Shown here piece by piece: positions 21,233 to 32,426 of a stretch of DNA of 64,000 nucleotides (its first letter is position 1; every line of letters starts with the position of its first letter). Location: positions 17,156,624 to 17,220,623 of the forward strand of contig NC_016134.3 in assembly GCF_000005505.3 (NCBI RefSeq), read 5' to 3'. Below the pieces are notes generated by a model. That model made no database searches. It saw only the letters and a list, made by a program, of their open reading frames with translations, and had not been told where the DNA came from. The position numbers and the translations under genes are program-made. Origin of the DNA: Brachypodium distachyon. Taxonomy: Eukaryota; Streptophyta; Magnoliopsida; Poales; Poaceae.

Positions 21233-24200
21233 CATGCATTATAGTGGTCTATCTGGTTCGACCATATCAGACATACACATCAACCTCCCTTGACCACTCA
21301 ATTTAATACCCCTGGATACATTGCATCAAGAAGCGAAGAAGGTATATTATCATCCTGTGGAAAATGAGACATACCTTCATGGATGGAAAGGAAATAATAA
21401 GAGACAAATGATGCGGACATCCATTTCCACAGCGAACACCAGAGCAATCGTATTCTTCTATATTGCACTATGAAGCACATGATTGCTGACCTAACAAACA
21501 TTAATAGGGATTTTTTTGGAAACAAGACATATGATTAACGAAATTGGGACTTTGAATCGGTCAATTAGAAAAAAGAAAATCTTGAATCAATGCATGGAGC
21601 TTCATGCTTTACCTATGGTAGCTTTTCATACACACACGCACGATGTTTGTTGTAGTGAACCCTAATATAGTGAAGAAATTAAAGGTTACTGAACATATCT
21701 TCTCATTGGAGTCGTACCAGAGTTAGTATCAGCTCAAATAATATTTGTGAAACAGCCTAGCTGCATTTGCAGCCCATAATATGGCAGGTGGAAATAATGG
21801 ATCCTAAATATCATTTAGAGCAAGGGAAAATTAAGTGATCACAAAGATAGGTAACTCATGTGGTAAGCACATCAATCTCAGGAGCACCTCTTCTAAAGTG
21901 TATTCTAAAATGTAAATCATAAGTAGAAGTACAGCTGCAAGTTACAGATCCCCAGTCATAAAGTTTCAAAACTAAAGCTCTTTTTCATCTCTGCCGTGTT
22001 CCTAGCTGATGTAAACATCCAACTATATGCTGCTGACCTGCTGTGCAAGGTAACACACGTGAAGGATATATGTACATCTGATGAATCTGGAATGCAGTAA
22101 GCCTCCGAGAAAAAAGTTATTACTGATCCCACCTCTCAAAACAGATTCCTGAGTCTAGTGAGTTGCTCTGCAGCATAGTAAATGTCATAAAATTAGACAT
22201 GGCCTGAAATGTCGTTGTAGGCAGCGGAAGAAATACTAAAAGGCAAGTTAATGCATGGTTAGCTAATGATAATCAATAACAAAGAAAGTAAAGAAACTTG
22301 AGTTTGTATTTTGTTAGGATTATTTCAGTAGAAGTAATAGCTTTGAAATATGCTCTTCTATCTCTTTGTAAAATATAAAGGTGAGCTAAGCCCTTTTCTT
22401 CAAGGAAAGATAGATTTTTGGTATGTCGTCAAATGCATATTACTTTATGAGCAAAGATATGGATCCACTGTCCTTCTCAAATTTGACAAATTATGTTTTA
22501 GGACACGAAAAATCAGGAAAACAATACGTTTTAATGACTGCATCTAGTAGGAGATAACTACCACCGCACAACACCAACCTGGGGGAATATATGACGCATA
22601 AATCTAAGAGGGAGTACTGTATGCACAGCTCTCACATTCCAAGCAAAAATAGATGCGCCTGATACTAGCTAGTCCGGACTTGGTGTACACCATCACAGCT
22701 ACTTTTTAGACATCTGGGAGTATCAATTATGGTTCTTGTTTCCGTTTTTTCACAGCAGTCACTGGAGTAGCTCATTTACTCAGATAATGTATACATGTAA
22801 GTGAAAGGAAGGTAGATTGCAGTCGCAATAGGTGTACCATACTGAGATGTTTGTGATGATGATTATTGAGGTTTTTTCAGGCCAATACCAAATTGAGTTG
22901 GCTGTAACGCCTAGTTAATAGCTTAATTAAAAATTATCTATAGCAGATCACTTAGCTCTGTCATATGTAAAATTGTAAATCTCCCTTTTTTCACAGTTGA
23001 AATTTAACTCTTCTGAAAGGTGCTGACTATTATGTATGTTAGTTTGGAACATGAGCGATGTATGTATGCTTTGTATGCTCTCATAGCAATTCCAAAAGAG
23101 GAAATTGCATTGCGGGTCCTACAAATTGGCACCAACTTGCGGGTCCTACACTTTAGTCCTATAAGTTGCAAATAAAAAAAAGCATACTTAAACTTGACAC
23201 CGCTGATCACTTTCGGTCCAAATTTCACCCACGCTTGATTTTTTTACACGCAGGCTTCTGAGCTGGACAAGGCTGTTTTTTTCCCCACAAATTCGGCTTT
23301 AGATTTTTTTCGCCACTCCTGCTGCAGCTGCTAATGGTGGTGGGGGTAGTCTCCGTCTCCTTCTCCCACGCGTCCTTATAATCCACTGTTGGCTCCTCCG
23401 CCACGGTCGCTGTCGGGGCCTTCGAGTACTCACCGGCGACGAGGGGTTCACTTTGTGGTGATCTTCTCCTGCACGATCTCGAGCCTCTCCTCCTCCACCC
23501 TGTCCTGCTTGGCCACGTGAACAACAACATCGTCAGAGATCTGCTGCTCATCAAACGACACGGCGCTGTCGGCGTCGGAGCCCTTGCTAGCGACCGACCA
23601 GGGACTATACACATCACCGAGGTCCACCGCCATGGCGCTCTTGCTGTGCCTGGACCTGCCGCCGCCACCGCGGAAGGAGCGGGAGGCCCGCTGCATCAGC
23701 TTCCTCGGGAACCACATCAAGGACTGGTAGTAGGATGATGAGGAGGATGACCGCTGTGACGGCTGCAGCTGCGGAGGTGGCCGGTTGCGTGTTGGTGGTG
23801 ACCATGCCCATGCAGTTGATGGAGGATGGCGGAGGCTTGTGGCGGACGTAGGCCCGTGTGGTCGGCGTGGATGTTGAGGCACGCGTCGGCTTCTGTGGAT
23901 GCTGGGAGGAGGAGGACGTGTTGGTGGCGCCGCTGCTGAGCGGGGAGGTGGAGGGCACATTCACGCGATGTACCGGGTTCGGGGAGTTCTGTACCGGGTC
24001 TAAACCCATGAAACCTGCTGGGTTTCTATGTTTACCCATGAACAAACCCATGGGGATTAAATTTGACCCAAACCTGTCCCCTGATGGGGTAAAAACCCGC
24101 GGGTTTACGGGTTTTGGGGCCCCATTGCCATCTCGACTCACGCACCTGCATCGTGGAAGGAGCTCCGCCCTGGCGCCACCGTCCGCCATGCCCTGCTGCT

Positions 24201-27189
24201 GCATTGGCATTGAGGAAACGAGAGAGGAGGCAGGGGGTAATTGCGAAAAAAATAATCAAAAGGCAAATTTGTGGAAACCCCCTGCCTTGTCCAGCTCAGC
24301 AGCCTACGTGGCAAAAAAATTGAGCGTGGGTGCGATTTGGACTGAAAGTGATCAGCGGTGCCAAGTTTTAGTATGCTCTTTTTCGATTTGCAACTTGTAG
24401 CACTAAAGTGTACATCGGTGCTAAGTTGTAGGACCTGCAATGCAATTTCCTCATTCCAAAAAAAATAGTTACCCATCTGAACTGACATGAACCAACAACC
24501 AAATAAGGTTAAGACAAAAGGAAAATATAGCAGAATTATGCTCATTTTAATCCTAATTGCAGCAACCTAACTTCTAAGTATCAGAAAGTATATACTAACT
24601 CAATACCCTGCAGAAAATTAAATGAGAATATAATTCAAGTTTAACTGTCACAAAATTAAAACCTGGCAACATAATATGGAGCAAAGAATAAGAATCTGAC
24701 ATGGTATTGATAGATGCGCTTGATTGATGATCTTCCTTCTGATGGTTCTTGCTCCTTCAAAGAGTCATAGATCGTCTAATTTGTTGTGCTCATATGACCA
24801 ATTTATAAATAACCATAATAATAGGACATGAACACTTTAAGGAAACTGAAGGTTCTCTATTTAGTATTGTCACCTGAAATGCACATTTGCATCATTGAAT
24901 TCCAGTTTGTATAGAACTTGGAAATAGTCTAACAATTCGATCTCTTCTAGAAGCTTGATCTCTATTGTATATATCAAGCTAAGTACAGTAAAATCTGCAA
25001 ATGAAGCTCCATACTGAAGCTATATAATCCACCTGAAGAAACCAACGACTCTGCTGTTACAAGACCATCATCATGCACTTCAGGAATTAACACAAAATCC
25101 TAAGTTTGGTCTGCTATGAGATATATCCTTGATCCCCTAATATTCAGACCATCCAAGTAGAAAATTCCAAGCAAACGATCTAGGCATAAAGGCAACAGTA
25201 ACAATTACCAGGGGAGGGCGCGGCCTAGTAGCAGGAGAGGGTGCGGGTGGTGCCAGACAGAGAGGATGAGACTGCGAGGCGTTCGATGGCAGGCTTCAGA
25301 GGATTGGGTTGAGCTCGTGCAGGAGGACTGCGGGCACCTTTATGCGACAGAGGCGGTGGCTGGGCGAGGCAGCACGATGCTGGACAGTGGACACCGAACT
25401 TGGGGTCCACAGCGGTAGCCTGTGGACGTCGAGATAATGGGAGGAGGGAGCGGTTGGTGGCTGGTCAGGAGGATGGGAGCGGTTGCCTCCGTGGACTTGT
25501 CACTCTCTAGAGGATCAACATGATGATTTTTTTTATTATTATCTGATGCAATGGCCATATGGGGCATAGGCAGGTAATATTCTCAGAACTTCACGTGCAT
25601 AGGTATATTGTGATGATTCAATGGCCACGGTTGATGCGTGTTATAAATAAATAGTCAGATGTTTTGCTTTATCATGTGATTTTCTAGCATTCTATCTATC
25701 TTTTTTTCTGGTTAGTCCATCATGTACTTTTAGTATATAATAGACAATTGATGTACATTACTTGATCTGTTTGTCAATATTTTTGCAGGTGTCAAGAGGG
25801 GCTGGTAGTGGCTCAAATCCAAACGTTTTTTCATCTAAGAAATGTAAGTAGTGTTTCATCTTAACAGTGATCCATGATCTATCAACCAGATGGTTTATCA
25901 TGATCTTTATATTGTTGTACAACCTGCAGCAGCCGGGAAGCAAAGCTTCATAGCAACTAGTACTATGCGGAAGAAAGGTACAAAGAAGGTGGCACAGCGA
26001 CTGAAAGAGTCGCTGATGGAAGTAAGGACTTTTTGCTTTGATAAGATATTTCTGTTAGTTGGTGGCTTTTCACCTGGTAAATTTTTTCATGGACAGTTGG
26101 AGGGGAGAGGACCTCATACCCCACAGCAGCTCAGCAGGAATTTGGAGATGCATGTAAATGAAGGAACAAATCAAGAACTGCTTCCCATAGAACCCCCAGG
26201 CTTCAGATCCATTTATAATGAACAAGGTAGACCTCATACCCCGCAGCAGCTCAGCAGGAATTTGGAGATGAATGTAAATGAAGGAACGAATCAAGAACTG
26301 CTTCCCATAGAACCCCCAGGCTTCAAATCCATTTGTAATGAACAAGGTATGTGCTGTGTAAACTACCCATGGTAGAAATGTTCGTTAATTGTATCTTGCA
26401 GTTCAGTATAGCAGTTTGTTGATGGCAGGTTTTCTTGATGGGGAACACGTGGATGAGGAACCAATCCACATTGGTAGTTCTGAGTGCACTATGAACGACA
26501 CTCCATTAAGGAGCTACTCAGTTGTTGGTAGTTCTCTGTTCTCCACTTTGCCTTCATCTCACATTTCTGGTCAGCAGTGTTCGCTCATCAAGATTTCAGA
26601 CGTATTGCATCTAGCTGAAAAAACAATGGAAGTGTTCCGGAAGGTTCCACAGCGACCCCATTTCCGTCCACTTGAGAAACATGCGCCAGAACTGCGTGAA
26701 GGAATAGCTATAGGTCTAAAGTTGGGGTATGCAAACTTAGTTGACAGTGTGAACAACTCCAGCATAGAAGACAGCATTGCATCATTTGAAGGGAAGATCA
26801 GTGCTTTGACCATTTTAGAGGAAAATGGGTTTGAAGTTAAGTCTTTGCACCATATCCTGAACAAATTGCTTGAGGCCAAACTGGATTACAGCAAGCATGT
26901 AGGACACCGGGACAAGTTGAAAGAATTGGTACCGCGGCAAGAGTCCACTGTGTCCCAAAAGCACGCATTGCTTAATGAGAAGGAAAAAACTGCATTTCAG
27001 CTTCAGCAGAAACTGGATTCCATTCGGCGCGAAGCAGACCAGATCGCAAGGGAGAGAGAAAATGAAGATGCAGAGCTCCTCAGGCTGAAAGCAGAGGTTA
27101 ATGCTACTCAAGAGGCATGCAGTGAGGGAGAACTTCGATTTCGCAGCACCCTGGCTGAGCTGCGTTCAAGACTGCAGCTTTCTGACTGA
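17905..27189 (+). CDS. Agenet/DUF724 domain protein, copy 2
   Basis: Seven coding exons by hand: 17905-18882, 20187-20558, 20645-20764, 25789-25843, 25930-26021, 26097-26346 and 26429-27189. All are GT-AG with matching phases, giving 875 residues. Layout follows copy 1: basic Ser/Arg-rich start, four Agenet modules (GTEVEVRVDDDGFHGSW, LHEIVEAFHNDGWWSG, NEKVEVVRDRPVYGYSW, GAPVEAYCDGAWSPG), linker, then DUF724 (ELREGIAIGLKLGYANLVDS, IEDSIASFEGKISAL) and a C-terminal coiled coil. Exon 5 adds a basic patch (MRKKGTKKVAQRLKES), a plausible nuclear signal that copy 1 lacks. Exon 6 is a 40-residue tandem repeat. The ATG at 17905 is the first in frame and aligns with copy 1; an in-frame GTG upstream was ignored. 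Intron 3 is 5 kb and full of repeats, so an extra exon near 20818-20885 cannot be excluded. Role in chromatin is inferred from Agenet modules. Confidence 0.8.
18883..20186 (+). other. Intron 1 of DUF724 copy 2
   Basis: A 1.3 kb AT-rich intron, partly alignable to intron 1 of copy 1. No inserted element was recognised. Confidence 0.6.
21155..21230. repeat. (AT)n microsatellite
   Basis: About 76 bp of uninterrupted AT dinucleotides inside intron 3 of DUF724 copy 2. Confidence 0.95.
23098..24452. mobile_element. Mutator-like element (Pack-MULE candidate), complete
   Basis: A 1355 bp element beginning GAGGAAATTGCATTGC and ending GCAATGCAATTTCCTC. It has long terminal inverted repeats of about 210 bp (roughly 23098-23310 and 24240-24452) and a perfect 9 bp target duplication ATTCCAAAA at 23089-23097 and 24453-24461. 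Long repeats plus a 9 bp duplication are diagnostic of MULEs. The interior is GC-rich and has no transposase. On the minus strand it carries a protein-like frame (WFPRKLMQRASRSF..FDEQQISDDVVVHV, about 23450-23740) that looks like a captured host gene piece. Part of the interior (about 23970-24130) is a GGGTTT/CCCATG-rich block that may be a nested hAT-type fragment. Confidence 0.85.
23448..23740 (-). pseudogene. Possible captured gene fragment inside the MULE
   Basis: The minus frame reads SLMWFPRKLMQRASRSFRGG, then a Ser-rich stretch, VDLGDVYSPWSVASKGSDAD and an acidic region ending in a TGA-type stop at 23448. The mixed, non-repetitive composition suggests true coding ancestry. The parent gene was not recognised. 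The frame upstream is proline/serine-rich and less convincing. Confidence 0.35.
25200..25744 (-). mobile_element. Helitron-like 5' end, minus orientation
   Basis: Read on the minus strand, the sequence from 25744 starts TCTATTATATACTAAAAG, nearly the same as the Helitron start at 29478. A GC-rich block (25205-25500) follows. The base outside is G rather than the expected A, and the other end is uncertain (a candidate CTAG with a nearby TGGTGTACACCA palindrome lies at 22665). It may be a truncated Helitron. Confidence 0.4.
26111..26350 (+). repeat. 120 bp tandem duplication spanning an exon and its splice donor
   Basis: Two head-to-tail 120 bp units (26111-26230 and 26231-26350) begin ACCTCATACCCC and end AACAAGGTA. 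They encode two copies of PHTPQQLSRNLEM..EPPGF. The unit contains the exon-end AAG/GTA, so two potential donors exist (after 26226 and after 26346), both in the same phase. Confidence 0.9.
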
Positions 27190-27847
27190 GTGTTAACGGT
27201 CATCCCGGTAACTTGTGCTCAAGCAGGGCCCTAGGCCTTATCTTTATCTAGGATCAGGATCGTATCTGGATGAACTTCCTGTTGTCATTCCCCAGTGTTA
27301 CTGCATCTCGCAACAGATGCTAATGATTGCTGACTGTTGATCTTGAATTGCTGCTGCTATTTAGACCATCAATCTATGCTGGTTGTATTGTACTGTACTT
27401 ATCGCTGTTCCATTTGCTTGCGTTCTGTTTTCTTCGCTGACGTGAATTTTGGCTCAACATGGCAACTTGCTATTGCTTTACATATCATATCTGATGCCTT
27501 GTTGGAAGCCTAACATATAGTATCAAGTATTTGTGATAAAATCCTGTCAGCATTTGGCATGTGGCAGAGAACCTGCCTTGCACATATAACAGCTTGCATT
27601 TCTGCTGATGCAAGCGCTTATGCTGGACGCATTCTTTATTTGATTGTTTGTCTGGTTTATACCACGTAAAATCCTTTGTTTTGTCCTGCGCTTTTGGCCG
27701 CATTCCTGATGTCGCTGTAGCAGCGGCACCAGCAAATCATTCATTCCCCATCTCTGTTGATACTATTCTTTACATGTATCTTGTGATAAGGAAAACAAGA
27801 AACAACAACAGAATTGAGCCGAGCCGGCTCAGCTCAACAGAGAGCAG
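27190..27847. other. 3' flank of DUF724 copy 2 and upstream region of next gene
   Basis: The first 200 bases align loosely with the 3' flank of copy 1 (TGCTAATGAT, ATCTTGA..TTGCTGCTGC). The rest is AT-rich with no gene seen. Confidence 0.4.
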
Positions 27848-28296
27848 ATGCTTCCATCCTCTCCTCCGGCCGCGGCGGCCTACACCGCGGCGCAGCTGAA
27901 GCAGATGAGGGCACAGTGCATCGTCTTCCTCGCCTTCAAGTATGATCGCCATTCGCCACCATAGACGTGCTTCAGCGACAACCTCTGGAGATCTTAGCAT
28001 AACTGACTGCCGTTTGTTTTCCTTTTTTCCCATGTATGCGCAGGAACCAGCAGCAGCCCAGGAAGTTGCACCTGGAGATCGCTCTCGATGGATGCGTCCC
28101 TCCAGGACACGGCGAAGGCGACGGCGAGACGAGCTCGAGTTCTCAGGCCTCGTACTCCTATGCCGTGGAGCTGCCGCCGCCGCACCTTCTGCCCATCTCT
28201 GAGCTGCGGCTGTCGCCTCGCGGCCACCGCCGTCCACGGAGGAGGGGAGTCAGCCCTCGCCACGAGGACCATGCGCCGGCACCACATGACGAGTAG
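27848..28296 (+). CDS. Short protein resembling the N-terminus of SYD-type SNF2 remodellers
   Basis: Two exons, 27848-27939 and 28044-28296, with a 104 bp GT-AG intron in phase 2, giving 114 residues. Residues 11-45 (YTAAQLKQMRAQCIVFLAF, then QPRKLHLEIAL) resemble the QLQ-like segment near the N-terminus of plant SYD/BRM-class chromatin remodelling ATPases, as known from the family. The rest is unrelated low-complexity sequence: a Ser run, a Pro-rich patch, an Arg-rich patch (RGHRRPRRRG) that could be a nuclear signal, and an acidic end (APAPHDE). No helicase domain follows within the window. It may be a genuine small protein that competes for or assists partners of the remodeller, or a truncated copy. 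The ATG at 27848 is the first in frame and directly precedes the conserved block. Confidence 0.6.
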
Positions 28297-29477
28297 TTGA
28301 AGGCTTGTGTGTGTTCTTTCTTCTCTGATCTGATGATCAGCTGGACAGTCAGTGATCTTCTTGCTCTAAATCATGTCTGAATGAGCCCCCTCTTGTCTGG
28401 GTGTCTGTTTTCGTCGGACGATATCGTTCTTGTCTTTTCGAGCTCCAGCTCAGTTGACCTGTTAACAGATGAGAGTTGAGATGATCACGTCTACATGGAC
28501 CTGATTGCTCGAACCGAATTTTACGTGCCGCAAACCATCGAAAATGGTTGGCAGCAGCACCATGCATGTACTGCCCCAATACCCTGAAACGGGGCAATGC
28601 CATTTGCGTGGTCTAACAAGATGATGCCGGAATTCTAATAAAAAATTGATGTCGGGACAGCCATGATGCCGACAACACCTGGTACCGTGGTACGTACTCA
28701 TCAGGAACAATATCCGGCATGGCAGTAGAGCTCAACGTGGATTCTATGCATCTTCTGCAGTTGTGCTTTCTCCAGACAACCGCTATCCCTAGCAGATGCT
28801 TGAGTTCGTTTCGACCCAAACTCCGTCGATCCAAAAGGATTGGCAGGGATTGTGTAGTTTATTTTCCCCTTAATCTCTCTCAAATCTCGCCGATCCAGAT
28901 CCAAGATGGGGGCAAATTTTGCGCGATCTGAAGGATTGGAAAAGACTACTGCCTGGGAATGCCCAGGTGCAGATGAACACACACGTCGGCTGGATTGTGC
29001 AAGATTTACGAAGTTCTTTGCTGTTGACGATGAAGATGGAGCATCCGGCTGGACGGCTGGTATAGGCTAGTGAAGATGGAGGAGATCAAGCCCACTTGGT
29101 TCTCTGTGTGCCTGGAGATCCCTGAGGCGCTGAGCAGGATTCCTGTTCTGAACTGCCCGTCTAATCGCCTGGAAGAGAATTAGGGGGATAAAAGCCCAGT
29201 AGTTTTGTTTCTTTTTGACCCCTTCTTGGACCTGGCATCGGTGGATACATGTTGGTTAGGTTTCAATTTTCACTAAAATTTAGCCGGGTAAAGGTCCCTG
29301 ATTATCTAAAAACTGGTTTGGTTTTCTTGCATGGATACTAGTTGTACTATTTGCCAGTAATTTTTTGAAAATAAAAATATTATTGATTTCAAAGTCATAT
29401 CGAGCGACACAACCAAAAAGTATCACACCTCCGGCTCTGCGCTGAAACGAGCACAAGCACATAAGTACGGAACAAAA
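28297..29477. other. Intergenic region
   Basis: Moderate-GC sequence without a clear gene. Short frames at 28349-28982 on both strands overlap one another and show no family resemblance. Confidence 0.4.
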
Positions 29478-31046
29478 TCTATTATATACTAAAAGTACAT
29501 GACGGAGCAACCACAAAAAAGATAGATCCCGAGAAAATCACGCAAGAAAGCAAAATTTCTGACCTTTGATTTTAGGTAACCTCTGTTAATCAATGGATGA
29601 GATCTAATTGACAAGAGAAAACCCACCCTCCCGCAGGTCTCTGCACGTGCCTTACGGCTGCCGTCGATCCATACCTTAATATCCGGATCGCTCCACCCTT
29701 CCTCTCCTCCCGATTCCTCACCCGTCCGTTCTTCTCTCTGCGAGCCCCCATTGCTTTCTAGGTCTAGCCGCCGTAGCTAAGGACAGACAATCTGCTCCAA
29801 GTATGGAGCATGGCTGTAGATGTGAAGACAGGAAGGATCTTACGGCAAAGCAAGCAAAGGTTTGTTTGCTCCCGTTCTGTTTTGCTGAACCCGTAATGGT
29901 GAACCTTTCCATCCCCCTGAAACAGATAAGTCACGTGATGAACAAACAATCCTTCGGCATACAGGGAAAGAGTTTCATGTGTGCTTCTGATGTGTTAGAC
30001 TTCCAACTTAGTCGTCAAAATTTCCAGCAAGCGGGCTACAACATCGTATCTCTGTTTGGTCAACAATTTTCCACGTCTCTGATCATAAAACGGTGGAGTT
30101 ATATTTTTGGGGGAAGGGGAAATATATTACTCAGGACTCAGGAGACAGATTACAGTCGTCCTTGCAAAATTCGACAGAAACTGCAGGCCCCCAACCAAAC
30201 TAAACAAACGTGCAGGATTTAGTCCGTCCAAAATTGGCCAAGCTATGACTAACTTAGCTCTCCATTGCTTCACTTGGAAAAACGACGAGTCCGAGCAGGT
30301 CCTATTGGTCTGGTACTTAAATTAGTAATATTATGAGAAGACCATGATTGTGCATCATTTTTTTTGGTCTCATCATGTCTTGATACTTGCACACATATTC
30401 TTACTCAAGCCTGGGATTTACCAAATAACAACATCATGTCATCATCAGTAAGGATAATATCACTGTAATGATTCCATAGGACCATTCTTGCTCCTGCCAT
30501 TCCTTCATCTGCGGAGAAGGAACCAAACCACCTGGTGACTTCGCCGAGCGCGTCGGAGGAGATTTAGGGTATCCACCTGGGTGTTCAATCAGGTAAACAA
30601 AATGATTTTAGTTTTTACTTCATCATTTATCCAATGTTTGTGACGAACTCTTTATCAAAGTTTTCATTGCAGTTTTACTGTAGAAATGCAATTGATATAC
30701 CCAAAGGCTCCCAATCTAATTTACAGTTATGGTGCGATGGAGCACTGTAGAAATGCAATTATGTTGTAGTTTTATTTTGTTTTGGCGAGGATAATTGAAT
30801 TACATGGTAGTGAAACTACCTTATTTAAATAAAAAATCAGGCTACTTCTGGATACAGTACAAGCTCTCAAGGAGCATTATGGTCTTAAAGTCCATAGTGA
30901 CACACCAAAATTAGTAATATGTTTTGGTGAGAAGATGGTGTTTGTGCATTCCTTTTTTATCTTGTACACTGATTTTTATTCAAATTACGAGCTACCTTCA
31001 CAGAAGTGAAGAGAACTACATCACTCATGAGTTTTTATCGCATAAA

Positions 31047-31276
31047 GGTCCTGTTTGTTTGGGCTTCTGCTTCAGCTTTTGGTATTTCTAGCAATCTCAA
31101 AAACACTTCTCCCGTTTACACATAAAGCTGAGAAACACCTCCGGACGTGCTTCTCAGCCAGAAGCACCAAAAGCACGTCCGGAGATGCTTCTCAGCTTCA
31201 CGTGTAAACAGAAAAAGTGCTTTTGAAATTGCTAAAAGCAACAAAAGCTGAAACTGAAACCCAAACAAACAGGGCC
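31047..31276. mobile_element. Fold-back MITE, 230 bp near-perfect hairpin
   Basis: Left end GGTCCTGTTTGTTTGGGCTT, right end reverse GGCCCTGTTTGTTTGGGTTT. The two halves pair along roughly 100 bp, including GTTTACAC-T-AAGCTGAGAA and CTCCGGACGTGCT, leaving a loop of about 20 bases near 31155. The target duplication is unclear. Confidence 0.75.
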
Positions 31277-31375
31277 ATAGTAATGAGATTCCTGAGCTAC
31301 TGCTGCTACAAAAGCCCAGTTTCGGTAGTGCAAGTAGATCAATGAAGCATATATCTTTGTGTCTCCTTCTGTAGA

Positions 31376-31980
31376 TTTTTTTTTTGCGGAATCAACAGGG
31401 GGAGTGTCTCCCCACCTGAATTTCATAACTCAAAGAGAAGTGTTTACAGATTCATGAGTCGCGAGGATAGATAGTCCCGTCAAGACTCGGCGTCTACCTT
31501 TAGATCGGCCTTCTTTAGCCGATGCACCCAAAAGGTTGAGACACCTGAGATGTTCGTAAGAATTACATTAAGAGGTAAAATAGCAGCACGGAAGACTACG
31601 CTCTTTCTTCAATCCCAGATTAGCCACAAAATGGATAGCAAGATTCCTTGCCAAACTGAGATCGGAAGCTGAGGCGGCGGCAGCACAGTCCAACTTGACG
31701 ATGACGCCACAAAAATGATGCCGATAGCAGACCAGACCTGAGCACTTGAGTTGCAGCCGCGAAAGACAGGTGTTGACATGTTTCAGTTCTGAAAGAGAGC
31801 ATCCGCAGACAGGATTCATCTTGGGCAATTTTTTTGTGAAGCAAATTTGAGGGAGTGTTCAGCCGGTCTTTGTAGAGCAACTAGCCGAAAATCTTCACTT
31901 TAGTTGGCACATGGCTGGACCAAAGGAGGCAGGTATCGTGGCCTGAGCATAAGATGTTGTAGGTCCGGAGAATGTAGAAC
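31376..31980 (-). mobile_element. LINE 3' end relic
   Basis: On the minus strand the frames at 31880-31568 read KDRLNTPSNLLHKKIAQDES, then CGCSLSE and ETCQHL, a broken zf-RVT (zinc-binding) domain found after plant LINE reverse transcriptases. A T-run at about 31376-31386 is the poly(A) tail on the minus strand. Frameshifted and 5'-truncated. Confidence 0.7.
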
Positions 31981-32426
31981 GCATGTATCTACACACTAAA
32001 ACTCATGAAGTACGGAATACATAATAATGACGTTGTGTGATTTTCAATAGGTGTGGAGTAGAGGGGGAGTGAACTCGCTACTAACTCCAATTTAATTGTT
32101 GCATATCTAGCACGGGATGATCTCACACAAAATAAATAAAATAAAAAATAAGTAGGAATGGTTCTATAAATATTTTAAAGCGCGCAGGGTTATATTGATT
32201 GAAGAAAGCATATTTGTTGGAGTTGCCCGCTATTTTCATTGGTTAACTGTACATGGGGTATTTCTCTGCATCCTTTTTCTGTCTACATATCGGTGCAGTG
32301 TACATAAGTTTTACAAAAAAAGAGCCGAAGAGCGTACATACACAAGTATATATGAAACCGTGAATCAGTTTAATTTCTAACACACTAGAGACGATGCCCT
32401 CGCATTTGCAAGGGCCACCTTGCTAG

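Larger units (their letters stand above)
20765..25788 (+). other. Intron 3 of DUF724 copy 2, repeat-filled
   Basis: A 5.0 kb intron with GT at 20765 and AG at 25787-25788. It holds an (AT)n tract, a MULE (23098-24452) and a Helitron-like terminus ending at 25744, 45 bp before exon 4. An exon-like stretch near 20824 (after TTCACCAG) has no compatible phase. Confidence 0.6.
29478..32426 (+). mobile_element. Non-autonomous Helitron, both ends visible
   Basis: Starts TCTATTATATACTAAAAG and ends CTAG, inserted between A (29477) and T (32427), as Helitrons do. A small hairpin (GCCCT..AGGGC, 32396-32415) sits 11 bases before the end, also typical. It has no Rep/helicase ORF. The first part (29640-29870) looks like a promoter/leader and first exon (ATG at 29803, MEHGCRCEDRKDL, then AAG/GTTTGT), a possible captured gene start. 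It hosts a fold-back MITE and a LINE relic. Confidence 0.7.

Noticed and set aside
22665..22700. CTAG with nearby palindrome as the 3' end of the minus-strand Helitron at 25744
   Set aside because: The hairpin is too far from CTAG and the 5' flank base is not A; too weak to define an element.
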